Positions 1-6,870 of a DNA stretch of 7,672 nucleotides are shown here, piece after piece. Each line of letters opens with the position of its first letter. Positions within the stretch are counted from its first letter, which is position 1. A program made the position numbers and the translations under genes. The DNA comes from Parvicella sp041583015 (lineage in GTDB: Bacteria; Bacteroidota; Bacteroidia; Flavobacteriales_D; Parvicellaceae), in NCBI GenBank assembly GCA_041583015.1, contig JBFHGR010000145.1:1-7672 (forward strand), given 5' to 3'. The notes beneath the pieces were generated by a model, which saw only the letters and a list, made by a program, of their open reading frames with translations, did no database searches and was not told where the DNA came from.

Positions 1-204
1 AATATCTACATGTGCGTTGTATTGTTTGCTTCCTGTAGAAACCGTAACATGAGCGGTGTAGTCTTCATCATTGTCTGTATGATAAATTCCGATTCTTCCT
101 CCTGTGGTAATAGACCAATTCCAACCTTTTATGTAATCTGCCTGGCTCCAAGAAAATGAGGAAAGCATGATCAAGGAAATACTTAGTAATATTATTTTTT
201 TCAT
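1..204 (-). CDS. Exported protein of unknown function, N-terminal 68 codons only (3' end outside window)
   Basis: The reading frame opens with ATG at 202-204 and stays open for 68 codons to the left edge, so the C-terminus is missing. The protein begins MKKIILLSISLIMLSSFSWS, a classic Sec signal peptide with a short lysine-rich start and a hydrophobic core; cleavage is likely near residues 20-22. The visible mature part starts around ADYIKGWNWS and has alternating polar and hydrophobic residues that suggest beta strands, with tryptophans at 28 and 30. No family was recognised. Its start lies only 4 bases after the stop codon of the 138-residue protein, so it is probably translated as the third gene of that operon, perhaps by translational coupling. 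The gene is too short to carry a motif in an ordinary minimum-length ORF screen. Existence is fairly sure; function is unknown. Confidence 0.8.
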   Translation of the reverse strand, partial: MKKIILLSISLIMLSSFSWSQADYIKGWNWSITTGGRIGIYHTDNDEDYTAHVTVSTGSKQYNAHVDI

Positions 205-208
205 CTTT

Positions 209-625
209 TTACTTTTTTAAAAAACTAGGCATATCATGTGCTGTACATTCCTCCCATTTTATATCCAATTCATCTGCTAGATTGGTATACTTTTCATTGT
301 CTACGTCAAACCAAACTTGATCCAGCATAATTTTTCGTTCACGTTTCTCACCCGTTTGATCCTTTCCAATAAGGAATACATCAAAGTAAGGCTCACCCAA
401 TGTGGAAGACTTGATTTTAACTTTTGGATTTTCTATTGAATAAGAAATTTCTGAAGTAGCACAATGATAATAAGTAATCATTTTTTCATCTTCAATCATA
501 GACTTTGCAGCCTCTGCATTTGCCTTGGTAATGTATACTGTAGGTCTATTCTTTGCCTCAGAATCTTGAGCAGCAGCCCCAAACATCAGCATTGCTCCTA
601 AAAATGTAAATATTGTTTTTTTCAT
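209..625 (-). CDS. Small exported protein of unknown function (138 aa)
   Basis: The protein has a clear Sec signal peptide (MKKTIFTFLGAMLMFGAAAQ) with probable cleavage around residue 19 or 20, giving a mature protein of about 118 residues in the periplasm or outside the cell. The mature part is charged and mixed: a possible helix at about 34-48, then beta-like segments at about 50-72, 78-88 and 98-108. It has two cysteines (C55 and C127), which could form one disulfide after export. There is no lipobox cysteine, no T9SS sorting domain and no catalytic motif that I recognise. The ATG lies 6 bases after the stop of the 538-residue protein, and the stop is 4 bases before the next start, so it is the middle gene of a tight cluster of exported proteins. 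A role alongside its two neighbours is inference from position only. Confidence 0.85.
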   Translation of the reverse strand: MKKTIFTFLGAMLMFGAAAQDSEAKNRPTVYITKANAEAAKSMIEDEKMITYYHCATSEISYSIENPKVKIKSSTLGEPYFDVFLIGKDQTGEKRERKIMLDQVWFDVDNEKYTNLADELDIKWEECTAHDMPSFLKK

Positions 626-631
626 GTTGTA

Positions 632-2248
632 TTATTTAAGTGTTATTGTTCTTTCGCAATCTGAATTCTCATCTGCTATTTTTGATCCTTTAGTACCGGT
701 GCAATTGGCTCCATCCATTACCCCATAGTACAAATCTCTACAAGAGAATGATTCAGAACTTCCATTATTTACAACGGTAGATCCACCATAATGAGCAATA
801 CAAACAGACTTTCCTGTATTATTGGCAATGGTGATTTCGCTTGAAATCTCACTTGAACTATTACTCGAATTGGAGTTGTTTGTGGTTTCCTTATAAACTA
901 CTTCTTTGTATACGGACCATCCACTTGCGCCTTCTCTACTACTGCTGGTGAATGTATATTTATCGACATTGTCAGCAACATTTAATTTTAAAGTGCCGGG
1001 CTTACCACCTTTAATACCTCCGTTATTACTATCGCCACCAACTCCTCCATTATTCATTACCGTAAGATTGGCTTCTGGGCTCATTTTAACATAAGTTGTG
1101 CCCGCATTCGGGTTCCCATCCCAATCCGTTGTACCATAGTCATATTGAATAGTATATAACAACAAAGGCTCCCATGTTTCAGAATGTTCTATTAACTCAA
1201 CATCAACAATTATATCTGCACCATTTTCACCTTTTTCATTCCTATAACCTTTTGACCCACTATAATTGAAAAGTATTGGTGCATCATAATTTAGATTTAT
1301 TTTCTCTTCTAATAAAAGTTCTCCATTTGACCTTCTCTTTACCTTTACTGAAATAAAATCATCTGAATCCGGCCTCGATTTAAAAGAAATTGGCATTTTA
1401 TAATGTCCAGCTGTACTATCACATTTATAATCATCTGCAACCGTATAGTTCCAATATGAAACTGACCCTGTAGTTCCCGTAACTTCATATAAATAATCAC
1501 ACTCCATCGCAACACCATCAAAATATTGGGATTTTACAACTGTACCATTATCCAAAACTACTTCCGTACCTAAAGTCAATAGTTGAGTCCCGCTGCTTAT
1601 TTTACCGAATTTGTGTAGCAATTTAATAGAAGAAATTTCGTTTTTTTCAATTGAGAATTTGTCAAATTTCTCCTCCATTTTAAGTGTCTTTTCTAACAAC
1701 TTTTCTTTTGATTTCCTTTCTTCTCTTTCAAACTTCTCACCAGAATATTTAGCATAGATTTCCTTATAGTAATTATACAAGTCTATATATTCTGCAACAT
1801 CATCACCAAGTACAAAAGGAATAACCATATCTTTTGAAGAGCTTATATTCCTAATAGAAGAGTTAATAATATAAATCGATCCATTATACGGAACTGCCCA
1901 CATATCCGCTCTTTCACTATAATAGCCAAAAACATTATCTAATGTTCCGTCCTCATTCTCGTTGCCTCTAGCAACAAACTCTCTGGAATACTTCAGCGTA
2001 CCACTTTTCTCGCAATAAATTTCCATGCTTACCACTTCACCCTTAACCTTCTTGACATTTCTCAGTTCCGATATTTTCTTGAACTCTTTATAGTCTGGTT
2101 TGGCATATTTTTGAGCATAATTAATATGTGTCATTTTTATTTTTCCATTTTTAAGGTACTCTTGCTCTTCCATGTCTACTTGACCATAAACACCTATCAT
2201 CAAGGGGAGCATCAGTAGTAATAACAATATTCTCATCTCATTTATCAT
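632..2248 (-). CDS. Large exported protein of unknown function with Gly-rich block and C-terminal Cys domain (538 aa)
   Basis: The N-terminus is a Sec signal peptide with a leucine-rich core, probably cleaved near residues 22-23. Two starts are possible: M1 (2246-2248) or M5 (2234-2236). M5 gives a more standard signal (MRILLLLL), and neither has a strong ribosome binding site. Visible regions in order: a mature N-terminal part (about 24-155); a Lys/Glu-rich, probably helical or coiled-coil stretch (about 159-204); a beta-rich middle (about 205-395) with a short glycine-spaced piece at 331-345; a Gly/Asn-rich block (about 398-418); a Ser/Asn-rich linker (about 456-470); and a compact C-terminal domain (about 468-538) with four cysteines (483, 503, 516, 531). 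The pattern of a glycine block followed by beta strands resembles glycine-rich surface proteins of Bacteroidota, but that is recollection, not a search result. No T9SS sorting domain or catalytic motif is visible. It is the first gene of a three-gene exported cluster. Confidence 0.85.
   Translation of the reverse strand: MINEMRILLLLLMLPLMIGVYGQVDMEEQEYLKNGKIKMTHINYAQKYAKPDYKEFKKISELRNVKKVKGEVVSMEIYCEKSGTLKYSREFVARGNENEDGTLDNVFGYYSERADMWAVPYNGSIYIINSSIRNISSSKDMVIPFVLGDDVAEYIDLYNYYKEIYAKYSGEKFEREERKSKEKLLEKTLKMEEKFDKFSIEKNEISSIKLLHKFGKISSGTQLLTLGTEVVLDNGTVVKSQYFDGVAMECDYLYEVTGTTGSVSYWNYTVADDYKCDSTAGHYKMPISFKSRPDSDDFISVKVKRRSNGELLLEEKINLNYDAPILFNYSGSKGYRNEKGENGADIIVDVELIEHSETWEPLLLYTIQYDYGTTDWDGNPNAGTTYVKMSPEANLTVMNNGGVGGDSNNGGIKGGKPGTLKLNVADNVDKYTFTSSSREGASGWSVYKEVVYKETTNNSNSSNSSSEISSEITIANNTGKSVCIAHYGGSTVVNNGSSESFSCRDLYYGVMDGANCTGTKGSKIADENSDCERTITLK
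635..847 (-). other. Region encoding the C-terminal four-cysteine domain of the 538-aa protein
   Basis: This part encodes residues 468-538. It follows a Ser/Asn linker (residues 456-470), which is a typical domain boundary. It opens with a beta-like EITIANNTGKSVCI segment and has cysteines at 483, 503, 516 and 531, enough for two disulfides in an oxidising compartment. Alternating strand-like segments suggest a small beta domain that might act as a binding or anchoring module. That function is inference. Confidence 0.5.
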
Positions 2249-2326
2249 TTAAAATCAAGTAAATATCCATTCATTTATTGAATCTATATTTACTCAATTT
2301 CTCAAAGTCTCTTTTCAATTGCTAAA

Positions 2327-2358
2327 GCAAAAAAGGAGCAACATTTCTGCTACTCCTT
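2327..2358 (-). terminator. Rho-independent terminator after the LRR-like gene
   Basis: Read on the minus strand, the arms AAGGAGTAGCA and TGTTGCTCCTT pair over 11 positions (two of them G-U), closed by a GAAA tetraloop and running into a run of six T, the first two of which belong to the stem. It starts about 30 bases after the stop codon of the T9SS repeat protein and lies before the next cluster. It therefore marks the end of the upstream transcript and suggests that the 538-residue gene has its own promoter within about 80 bases. Confidence 0.85.
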
Positions 2359-2388
2359 CTTCTTTCTTAAACCAACTTTATAAAAACT

Positions 2389-3804
2389 TTACTCCTTGAT
2401 AATTTTCTTGATTGAAGCGCCATTTTCATTGTGCAAATGAATGAGGTAGGCACCTTTTTCTAACACAGAAATATCTATTTGAGAATCAGTTCTTGGATTA
2501 CTTAAAACCAATTTTCCTGAAAGGTCATAAACTTGAACCTCTTGCATTTCTTCGCTGAAGTTCAAAATGTTTGAAGTAGGGTTAGGGTAAACTTCAATAG
2601 TATTTTGTTCTTTAGAATTAACCCCTAGTGACTGGCAATCTTCGCTAAATGATGTTTGCGCGTCTATTAATGCCCAGGAAGAACTATGAACGACATCATC
2701 TACTTCAATACAAGTAAGATTACTGTTGTAACGCGCATTAAAATTAATATTACTCATATTTACATTGTTTCCATTAGCCACATTGAGTGTGCTTAAATTA
2801 TTGGAACTACAATCTAATTCGGTTAGCATTGAGTGTAGAGACAAATCTAAGTTTACCAGATTATTATCACTACAATAAAGACCTGTTAAAGAAAGATTAT
2901 TGGAAAGATCTAATGTTGTCAATGAATTTCCCCAACAACTCAATAAATCCAAATTGGTAAAAGCTTCAATTCCTGTCAAATCTGAAATATTTGATGAAGA
3001 ACATATGATAGTTCCCGAAAAAGCTGCTGCTTCACCACATTGGATTTCTGTATCTCCATTGGTGTTAATTGCAGTATTTCCAACAAGGTTTGCTTTGAAA
3101 TTAGCATCTGGAATATTAACAATACAAGGTGGGCAGTTGGTGCTGAAACTGGCCGAAGCATCTATATTTGAACTCCAATTGGCATTACTATAAGCCACGT
3201 CATCAACGGTAACGCAAGTTAAATTTGGGTTTTGAGTGGCCACAAAAAATGTGAAGTTCGAATTATTGCCGTTGGCCAAATTTAACTCTACTAAATTGTT
3301 TCCTGCACATGCCAATTCACTTATAGAAGAAATACTGGAGATATCTAACGCCACTAATTCGCTGTTATAAATAGTTACATAGGTAAGACTTGTATTATTT
3401 GATAAATCAATGCCAGTTAAATTCGTGCCGTTGATATATAGTTCTGTTAATGCTGTACATCCTGAAATATCAATGTTAGATAATGGCTCAGTACCAATAG
3501 TTAACTTCCCTAAATTTGGCATGCTTGAACTTAAATCCAAACTTGTGATGTTATTGCCTGAACAATTTATAACTGGAACATTAATAAACGCCTCAATTCC
3601 TGTTAAATCCGAGATATTCTTGTTCGTTAGAACCATATCGAAAGAATATGCCTGGGCCTCGGACACTTGAATCTCAGTATCTGAATTTGTATTAATACTT
3701 GAACTGACTAAATAAGCCTTAAAATTAGCATCCGGAATATTTACAATTTGTGCATGAGCAAAAAGTGATGCCGATGCCATTGAAAGAAGTAGAAATTTTT
3801 TCAT
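2389..3804 (-). CDS. Secreted leucine-rich-repeat-like protein with T9SS type A sorting domain (471 aa)
   Basis: The protein starts with a Sec signal peptide (MKKFLLLSMASASLFAHAQ, cleavage near residue 19). Its body holds two related units, residues 20-224 and 228-390, each opening with IVNIPDANFKA, passing through a TEIQ segment and an ISDLTGIEAF segment, then short LRR-like repeats built on L-x-x-L-D-L-S-x-N. Each unit closes with NLTC followed by a VDDV segment and a final Cys. A CPPC link (224-227) joins the units. The C-terminus (about 405-471) is a T9SS type A sorting domain: VYPNPTSN, then VYDLSGKLV, then a GAYLI strand and a lysine-rich end. In this family such domains direct transport across the outer membrane, with removal of the domain and usually surface attachment. 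Repeats of this kind normally bind proteins or glycans; the ligand is unknown. The gene sits 111 bases after the kinase gene and ends in a strong terminator. Confidence 0.9.
   Translation of the reverse strand: MKKFLLLSMASASLFAHAQIVNIPDANFKAYLVSSSINTNSDTEIQVSEAQAYSFDMVLTNKNISDLTGIEAFINVPVINCSGNNITSLDLSSSMPNLGKLTIGTEPLSNIDISGCTALTELYINGTNLTGIDLSNNTSLTYVTIYNSELVALDISSISSISELACAGNNLVELNLANGNNSNFTFFVATQNPNLTCVTVDDVAYSNANWSSNIDASASFSTNCPPCIVNIPDANFKANLVGNTAINTNGDTEIQCGEAAAFSGTIICSSSNISDLTGIEAFTNLDLLSCWGNSLTTLDLSNNLSLTGLYCSDNNLVNLDLSLHSMLTELDCSSNNLSTLNVANGNNVNMSNINFNARYNSNLTCIEVDDVVHSSSWALIDAQTSFSEDCQSLGVNSKEQNTIEVYPNPTSNILNFSEEMQEVQVYDLSGKLVLSNPRTDSQIDISVLEKGAYLIHLHNENGASIKKIIKE
2392..2592 (-). 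other. Region encoding the T9SS type A C-terminal sorting domain
   Basis: It encodes residues 405-471. The pattern YPNPTSN at the start, VYDLSGK in the middle, a glycine-tyrosine strand (GAYLIHLHN) and a terminal KKIIKE matches the established type A sorting signal of Bacteroidota cargo proteins. It implies that this organism has a working type IX secretion machine encoded elsewhere. Confidence 0.88.
2635..3123 (-). repeat. Second LRR-like unit of the internal duplication
   Basis: It encodes residues 228-390 of the T9SS repeat protein. It shares with the first unit the opening IVNIPDANFKA, the DTEIQ and ISDLTGIEAF segments, the LRR core, and the closing NLTC-VDDV-Cys block. It is about 42 residues shorter, consistent with fewer core repeats. 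The DNA of the two units differs at many third positions, so the duplication is not recent. Confidence 0.75.
3133..3747 (-). repeat. First LRR-like unit of the internal duplication
   Basis: It encodes residues 20-224 of the T9SS repeat protein and is the longer copy, with about two more LRR-like repeats (around residues 108-165) than the second unit. Both units begin and end with the same landmarks, so whole-unit duplication followed by loss or gain of core repeats is the simplest reading. Confidence 0.75.
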
Positions 3805-3808
3805 ATTT

Positions 3809-3831
3809 TTTTGAGTTTTGTTACCTCAAAA
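3809..3831 (-). promoter_or_regulatory. Possible leader hairpin just before the LRR-like gene start
   Basis: On the minus strand TTTTGAG and CTCAAAA are perfect inverted arms of 7 bases with a 9-base loop, ending 4 bases before the ATG at 3802-3804. If it lies in the transcript it would fold over the translation start region. It is AT-rich and weak, and such arms can occur by chance in this composition. Confidence 0.3.
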
Positions 3832-3915
3832 TAAATGGATATTAATCTATTACGGATAACACAACTTATGAGCATTGTGTATGAACTTCTGAATGACGAA
3901 ATGATGTTAAGTTTT

Positions 3916-6870
3916 TTAGAAAATGCTAATTACCAAGACCACCTCGGTTCCTTTGCTTTCCGATTTTTCAATCAAATCATTGTAGGTTAACTTCACGTGT
4001 TGCGATGAAGATCTATTAATCATTTCAAATCTCTGTTCGATAGCAGAAGTAGCAAAAGAGGTATGTGCATCTTCCCTTTTTTGATTAATTTGTTGAGAAG
4101 CCGCTCTTCCAATGCCACTATCTTGAATTTTAATCTCCAAGTGATTTGAATGGTTTAAACTAAATTGAATAAATAGATTCTTATCCCCTTTTTGATGCAA
4201 TAATCCATGTTTAATTGCATTTTCCACAAAAGGCTGCAACAGCATTACCGGAATTAATGTTGATGATAAATTAATTTGCTCATCCACCTCAATCTTCCAT
4301 TTTATTTCATTGTCAAATCTTAAATTCTCAAGTCCGAGATAGATTTTCATTGTTTCAATCTCTTCTTCCAACGACAATTCTTCTTTTCTACTCTGATCTA
4401 AATACCTTCTCATAAGGTCTGCAAAATCTGCCAAATACTCACTAGCAACATCACTTTGATTGGTCACGATAAATTCTTGAATGGTATTCAATGCATTAAA
4501 CATAAAATGTGGGTTCATCTGTGCCCGTATTGCCGTAACCTTAGACTTATACACCTCTTGTTGAAGGAGTTGCTTGTCAGATTCTAATGCATTTCTTTTC
4601 TTCAATGTATTCATTCTATTAATTGTTACCAATAAAATAATTAATAGAACTATAAAAATAACTAGGCTGATAAACCACCAGGTCTGGGTAAAATGACTTT
4701 TAATTACAAAATCAAAACTTTCAATATTGGAGTATGCACCATCTTCATTTTTTACTCTTACCTGAAATTGATAATCACCAGGAGCTAGGTAAGAAAAACG
4801 TGCAAAGGGGACTTCAGAAGTAATTTCAATCCATTCTTCACTTGTGTTCAATAATCTATACTGAAAGGTATAAGTCTGTTTACTTCTAATACTATTTGCA
4901 CCAAAATGAATTACAATGTTATTCTGATTATGCTCAAATTCCTTGTTTGAATCCAACGAGAGAGGTTGGTCATTTACATGAATATCTTTGATATAAACTA
5001 AAGGTCGGGTAACATTTGTATAATTATATGAAATAGGGAGTTTCTGAAGCGTCTTTTCTCCCCAGATTAAAAGTGAATCGTCTAAACAAAAAACACTGAC
5101 AATGTTTTCATCAACCAAACCATCCAACTCATTTAACTCGTTGAGTTCTTCACTAATTAAATCATATCTAAAGATGCTTTTAGAACTCAAAAGAAACACA
5201 AGACTATCACAATAGGCTAATTGCTTAACATCCTTCCCAATAGAATCCGAGCGAACAATATTACCTTCTACAACCTTATGTAAAAACCCATCATTTGAAT
5301 AAACCCAAGCTCCTAGTTTAGGATCAGACAACAAACAGGTGGATATGATTGGACGTTCTTTATGGTATAGATTTTTTGGCGAAGTTGTTTTGGAATAATG
5401 AACTAGCCCTCCCATATATTCTATGTAGAGGTTCTCCTTATTCAAGGATTCAATTATATTATTGCATTTACCGTTTTTGATTAGATAATGATTAAACCCA
5501 ATTGGTTGTCTTTGCGCTTCTTTAAACTTATACCTGTGGTCTAATATATCTTTTGCTTTTCCATCCATACTTCCTATAAATGACCTAATACCTGTTTCAA
5601 CAAAGTCATTCTCATTGAGAAAATGACGATCTTTGAAGTAAGGTCTATTTAATATGTCATGAAACGACTTGGAATTTAAATCATAAATAAAATTCTGGGA
5701 AGAAAAAACAATTTGCTCTTCATATGGATTAATAGAAAAAGAAAAATCTGGTGTAATAATTTCCTCACCGATTACTTCTACTTCTTTTGTTTGGTCATTA
5801 TACTTATATAAGGAGCCTACATCATCCGAGAAAAAAAACTCTCCACTTTTATACTGTTCCACTTTTAAAATTTCATTCTGAGGAATTAATGGATAATTGA
5901 CCATGGTGCTATTTGGAATAATGAAAATTCCTTTATTTAGCGTTGCCACCCATATATTGCCTTCTCTGTCTTTAATGACTTTAGATGCATTCTTAATACC
6001 AGACCAACTAGATAACTCCACTTTACCTTTATTAAAAGTGACTGAAAATGATTTTTTCTTACCTAATATGACAGATTTGTTATCTAGCATAGTAAAACCA
6101 TTTATGTCATTGTCCGTTAAAGATCCTTTAGTATTAAACTCAATGTTTTTAGCATCGCCTTTTTTAAAAGAGAAAAAATCCAAATAGGTATTGGCTAACA
6201 TACCAATTATTGAATCTTTGTGATGTAACACCACTTGCTTGGAAGAAAAAGCAGGAATATCAAATGAATCTTTCTGGGTTACAGTATTATTACTTAAATC
6301 TGCTTCATAGCGCATCCCCTTAAAAGTCGGTTGACCTTGGATAGTTTTATAAATTATAAATTCAAATCCTGATACTGACTTTTTTATACTTTGTATACTA
6401 GAAGAATCCCTGTGAAAAAACGGTTCAGTTTCACCTAAACAAAAAATGGAAGATCTTTTATTCAAGGTGAAGTACAGTTTACCGTTTTTACCAAATATAT
6501 AATCGGAGATAAAATCGCTGTCGTTGAATTTATCTATAATATTTTCAATCTTATTGTCGTGTAGTTTAAATAGTTGACCGCCAAAATTGGAAAACCATAC
6601 ATCACCTACAGAATCAATTTTGATATTGGTATATTCAGTATTAAAATCGTTTAATACAAATGTTTTATTTTCTTGTCCATCAAAATGAACCAAACCTTCT
6701 GAAGTGCCAAACCAAAAACTACCATTCTCTGCTTCTAGAATATCATAAACTGTAGACTTGTCCTGTCCATACATGTCATTAAAACTGTAGTAAGAGTTAT
6801 CCTGAGCATTAACGAGAAATGTACAACTCATTACTGAGAATAAAATAAATATTTTAACCCAGAAACTCAA
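3916..6870 (-). CDS. LytS-type membrane histidine kinase with propeller and Y_Y_Y sensor (984 aa)
   Basis: This is the sensor of a two-component system. Order: Sec signal peptide (about 1-23); periplasmic beta-propeller repeats with the typical G-x-x-W/F-x-G/A pattern (near 50-56, 89-94, 304-310, weaker ones between and after); a Y_Y_Y domain (about 650-723); one membrane helix (about 731-750); a short coiled linker; and a His_kinase (LytS/YehU) catalytic part. The phosphoacceptor is H788 in QMNPHFMFNALN, the N box is QPFVENAIKHG (N884), and the G box is DSGIG (917-921). A second glycine box is replaced by a SFATSAIEQRFEMIN segment, which I believe is normal in Bacteroidota relatives. The start is TTG (6868-6870) overlapping the regulator's TGA stop. 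An in-frame TGA at 6898-6900 excludes a longer ATG form, and the next ATG (residue 14) would destroy the signal peptide. It is coupled to the LytTR regulator immediately upstream. The ligand cannot be read from the sequence. Confidence 0.93.
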   Translation of the reverse strand: MSFWVKIFILFSVMSCTFLVNAQDNSYYSFNDMYGQDKSTVYDILEAENGSFWFGTSEGLVHFDGQENKTFVLNDFNTEYTNIKIDSVGDVWFSNFGGQLFKLHDNKIENIIDKFNDSDFISDYIFGKNGKLYFTLNKRSSIFCLGETEPFFHRDSSSIQSIKKSVSGFEFIIYKTIQGQPTFKGMRYEADLSNNTVTQKDSFDIPAFSSKQVVLHHKDSIIGMLANTYLDFFSFKKGDAKNIEFNTKGSLTDNDINGFTMLDNKSVILGKKKSFSVTFNKGKVELSSWSGIKNASKVIKDREGNIWVATLNKGIFIIPNSTMVNYPLIPQNEILKVEQYKSGEFFFSDDVGSLYKYNDQTKEVEVIGEEIITPDFSFSINPYEEQIVFSSQNFIYDLNSKSFHDILNRPYFKDRHFLNENDFVETGIRSFIGSMDGKAKDILDHRYKFKEAQRQPIGFNHYLIKNGKCNNIIESLNKENLYIEYMGGLVHYSKTTSPKNLYHKERPIISTCLLSDPKLGAWVYSNDGFLHKVVEGNIVRSDSIGKDVKQLAYCDSLVFLLSSKSIFRYDLISEELNELNELDGLVDENIVSVFCLDDSLLIWGEKTLQKLPISYNYTNVTRPLVYIKDIHVNDQPLSLDSNKEFEHNQNNIVIHFGANSIRSKQTYTFQYRLLNTSEEWIEITSEVPFARFSYLAPGDYQFQVRVKNEDGAYSNIESFDFVIKSHFTQTWWFISLVIFIVLLIILLVTINRMNTLKKRNALESDKQLLQQEVYKSKVTAIRAQMNPHFMFNALNTIQEFIVTNQSDVASEYLADFADLMRRYLDQSRKEELSLEEEIETMKIYLGLENLRFDNEIKWKIEVDEQINLSSTLIPVMLLQPFVENAIKHGLLHQKGDKNLFIQFSLNHSNHLEIKIQDSGIGRAASQQINQKREDAHTSFATSAIEQRFEMINRSSSQHVKLTYNDLIEKSESKGTEVVLVISIF

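Noticed and set aside
906..1094. Open frame on the plus strand inside the 538-residue gene
   Set aside because: It lies antisense within a well-supported gene, has a proline/leucine-rich low-information translation and no start context. Similar antisense frames at 2900-3193, 3410-3670 and 5897-6187, and a same-strand frame at 2976-3161, were rejected for the same reason.
983..1258. Collagen-like Gly-X-Y repeat in the 538-residue protein
   Set aside because: Glycines are frequent around residues 331-345 and 398-418 but do not keep a three-residue period, so a collagen-like domain is not supported.
2249..2326. Promoter for the 538-residue gene (TTTG at 2303-2306 with TAGATTCA at 2279-2286)
   Set aside because: A promoter is expected here after the terminator, but the -7 candidate matches only 4 of 6 fixed positions and the spacer is 16 bases instead of the usual 19-21.
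3827..3834. TTATTTTG as a -7 promoter element for the repeat protein
   Set aside because: It matches 5 of 6 fixed positions and lies 22 bases before the ATG, but no TTG/TTTG lies 19-21 bases upstream. It was kept only as a remark in the hairpin finding.
3859..3880. Terminator after the kinase gene
   Set aside because: The stem is only 6 base pairs with a 10-base loop and no following T run, so it does not qualify.
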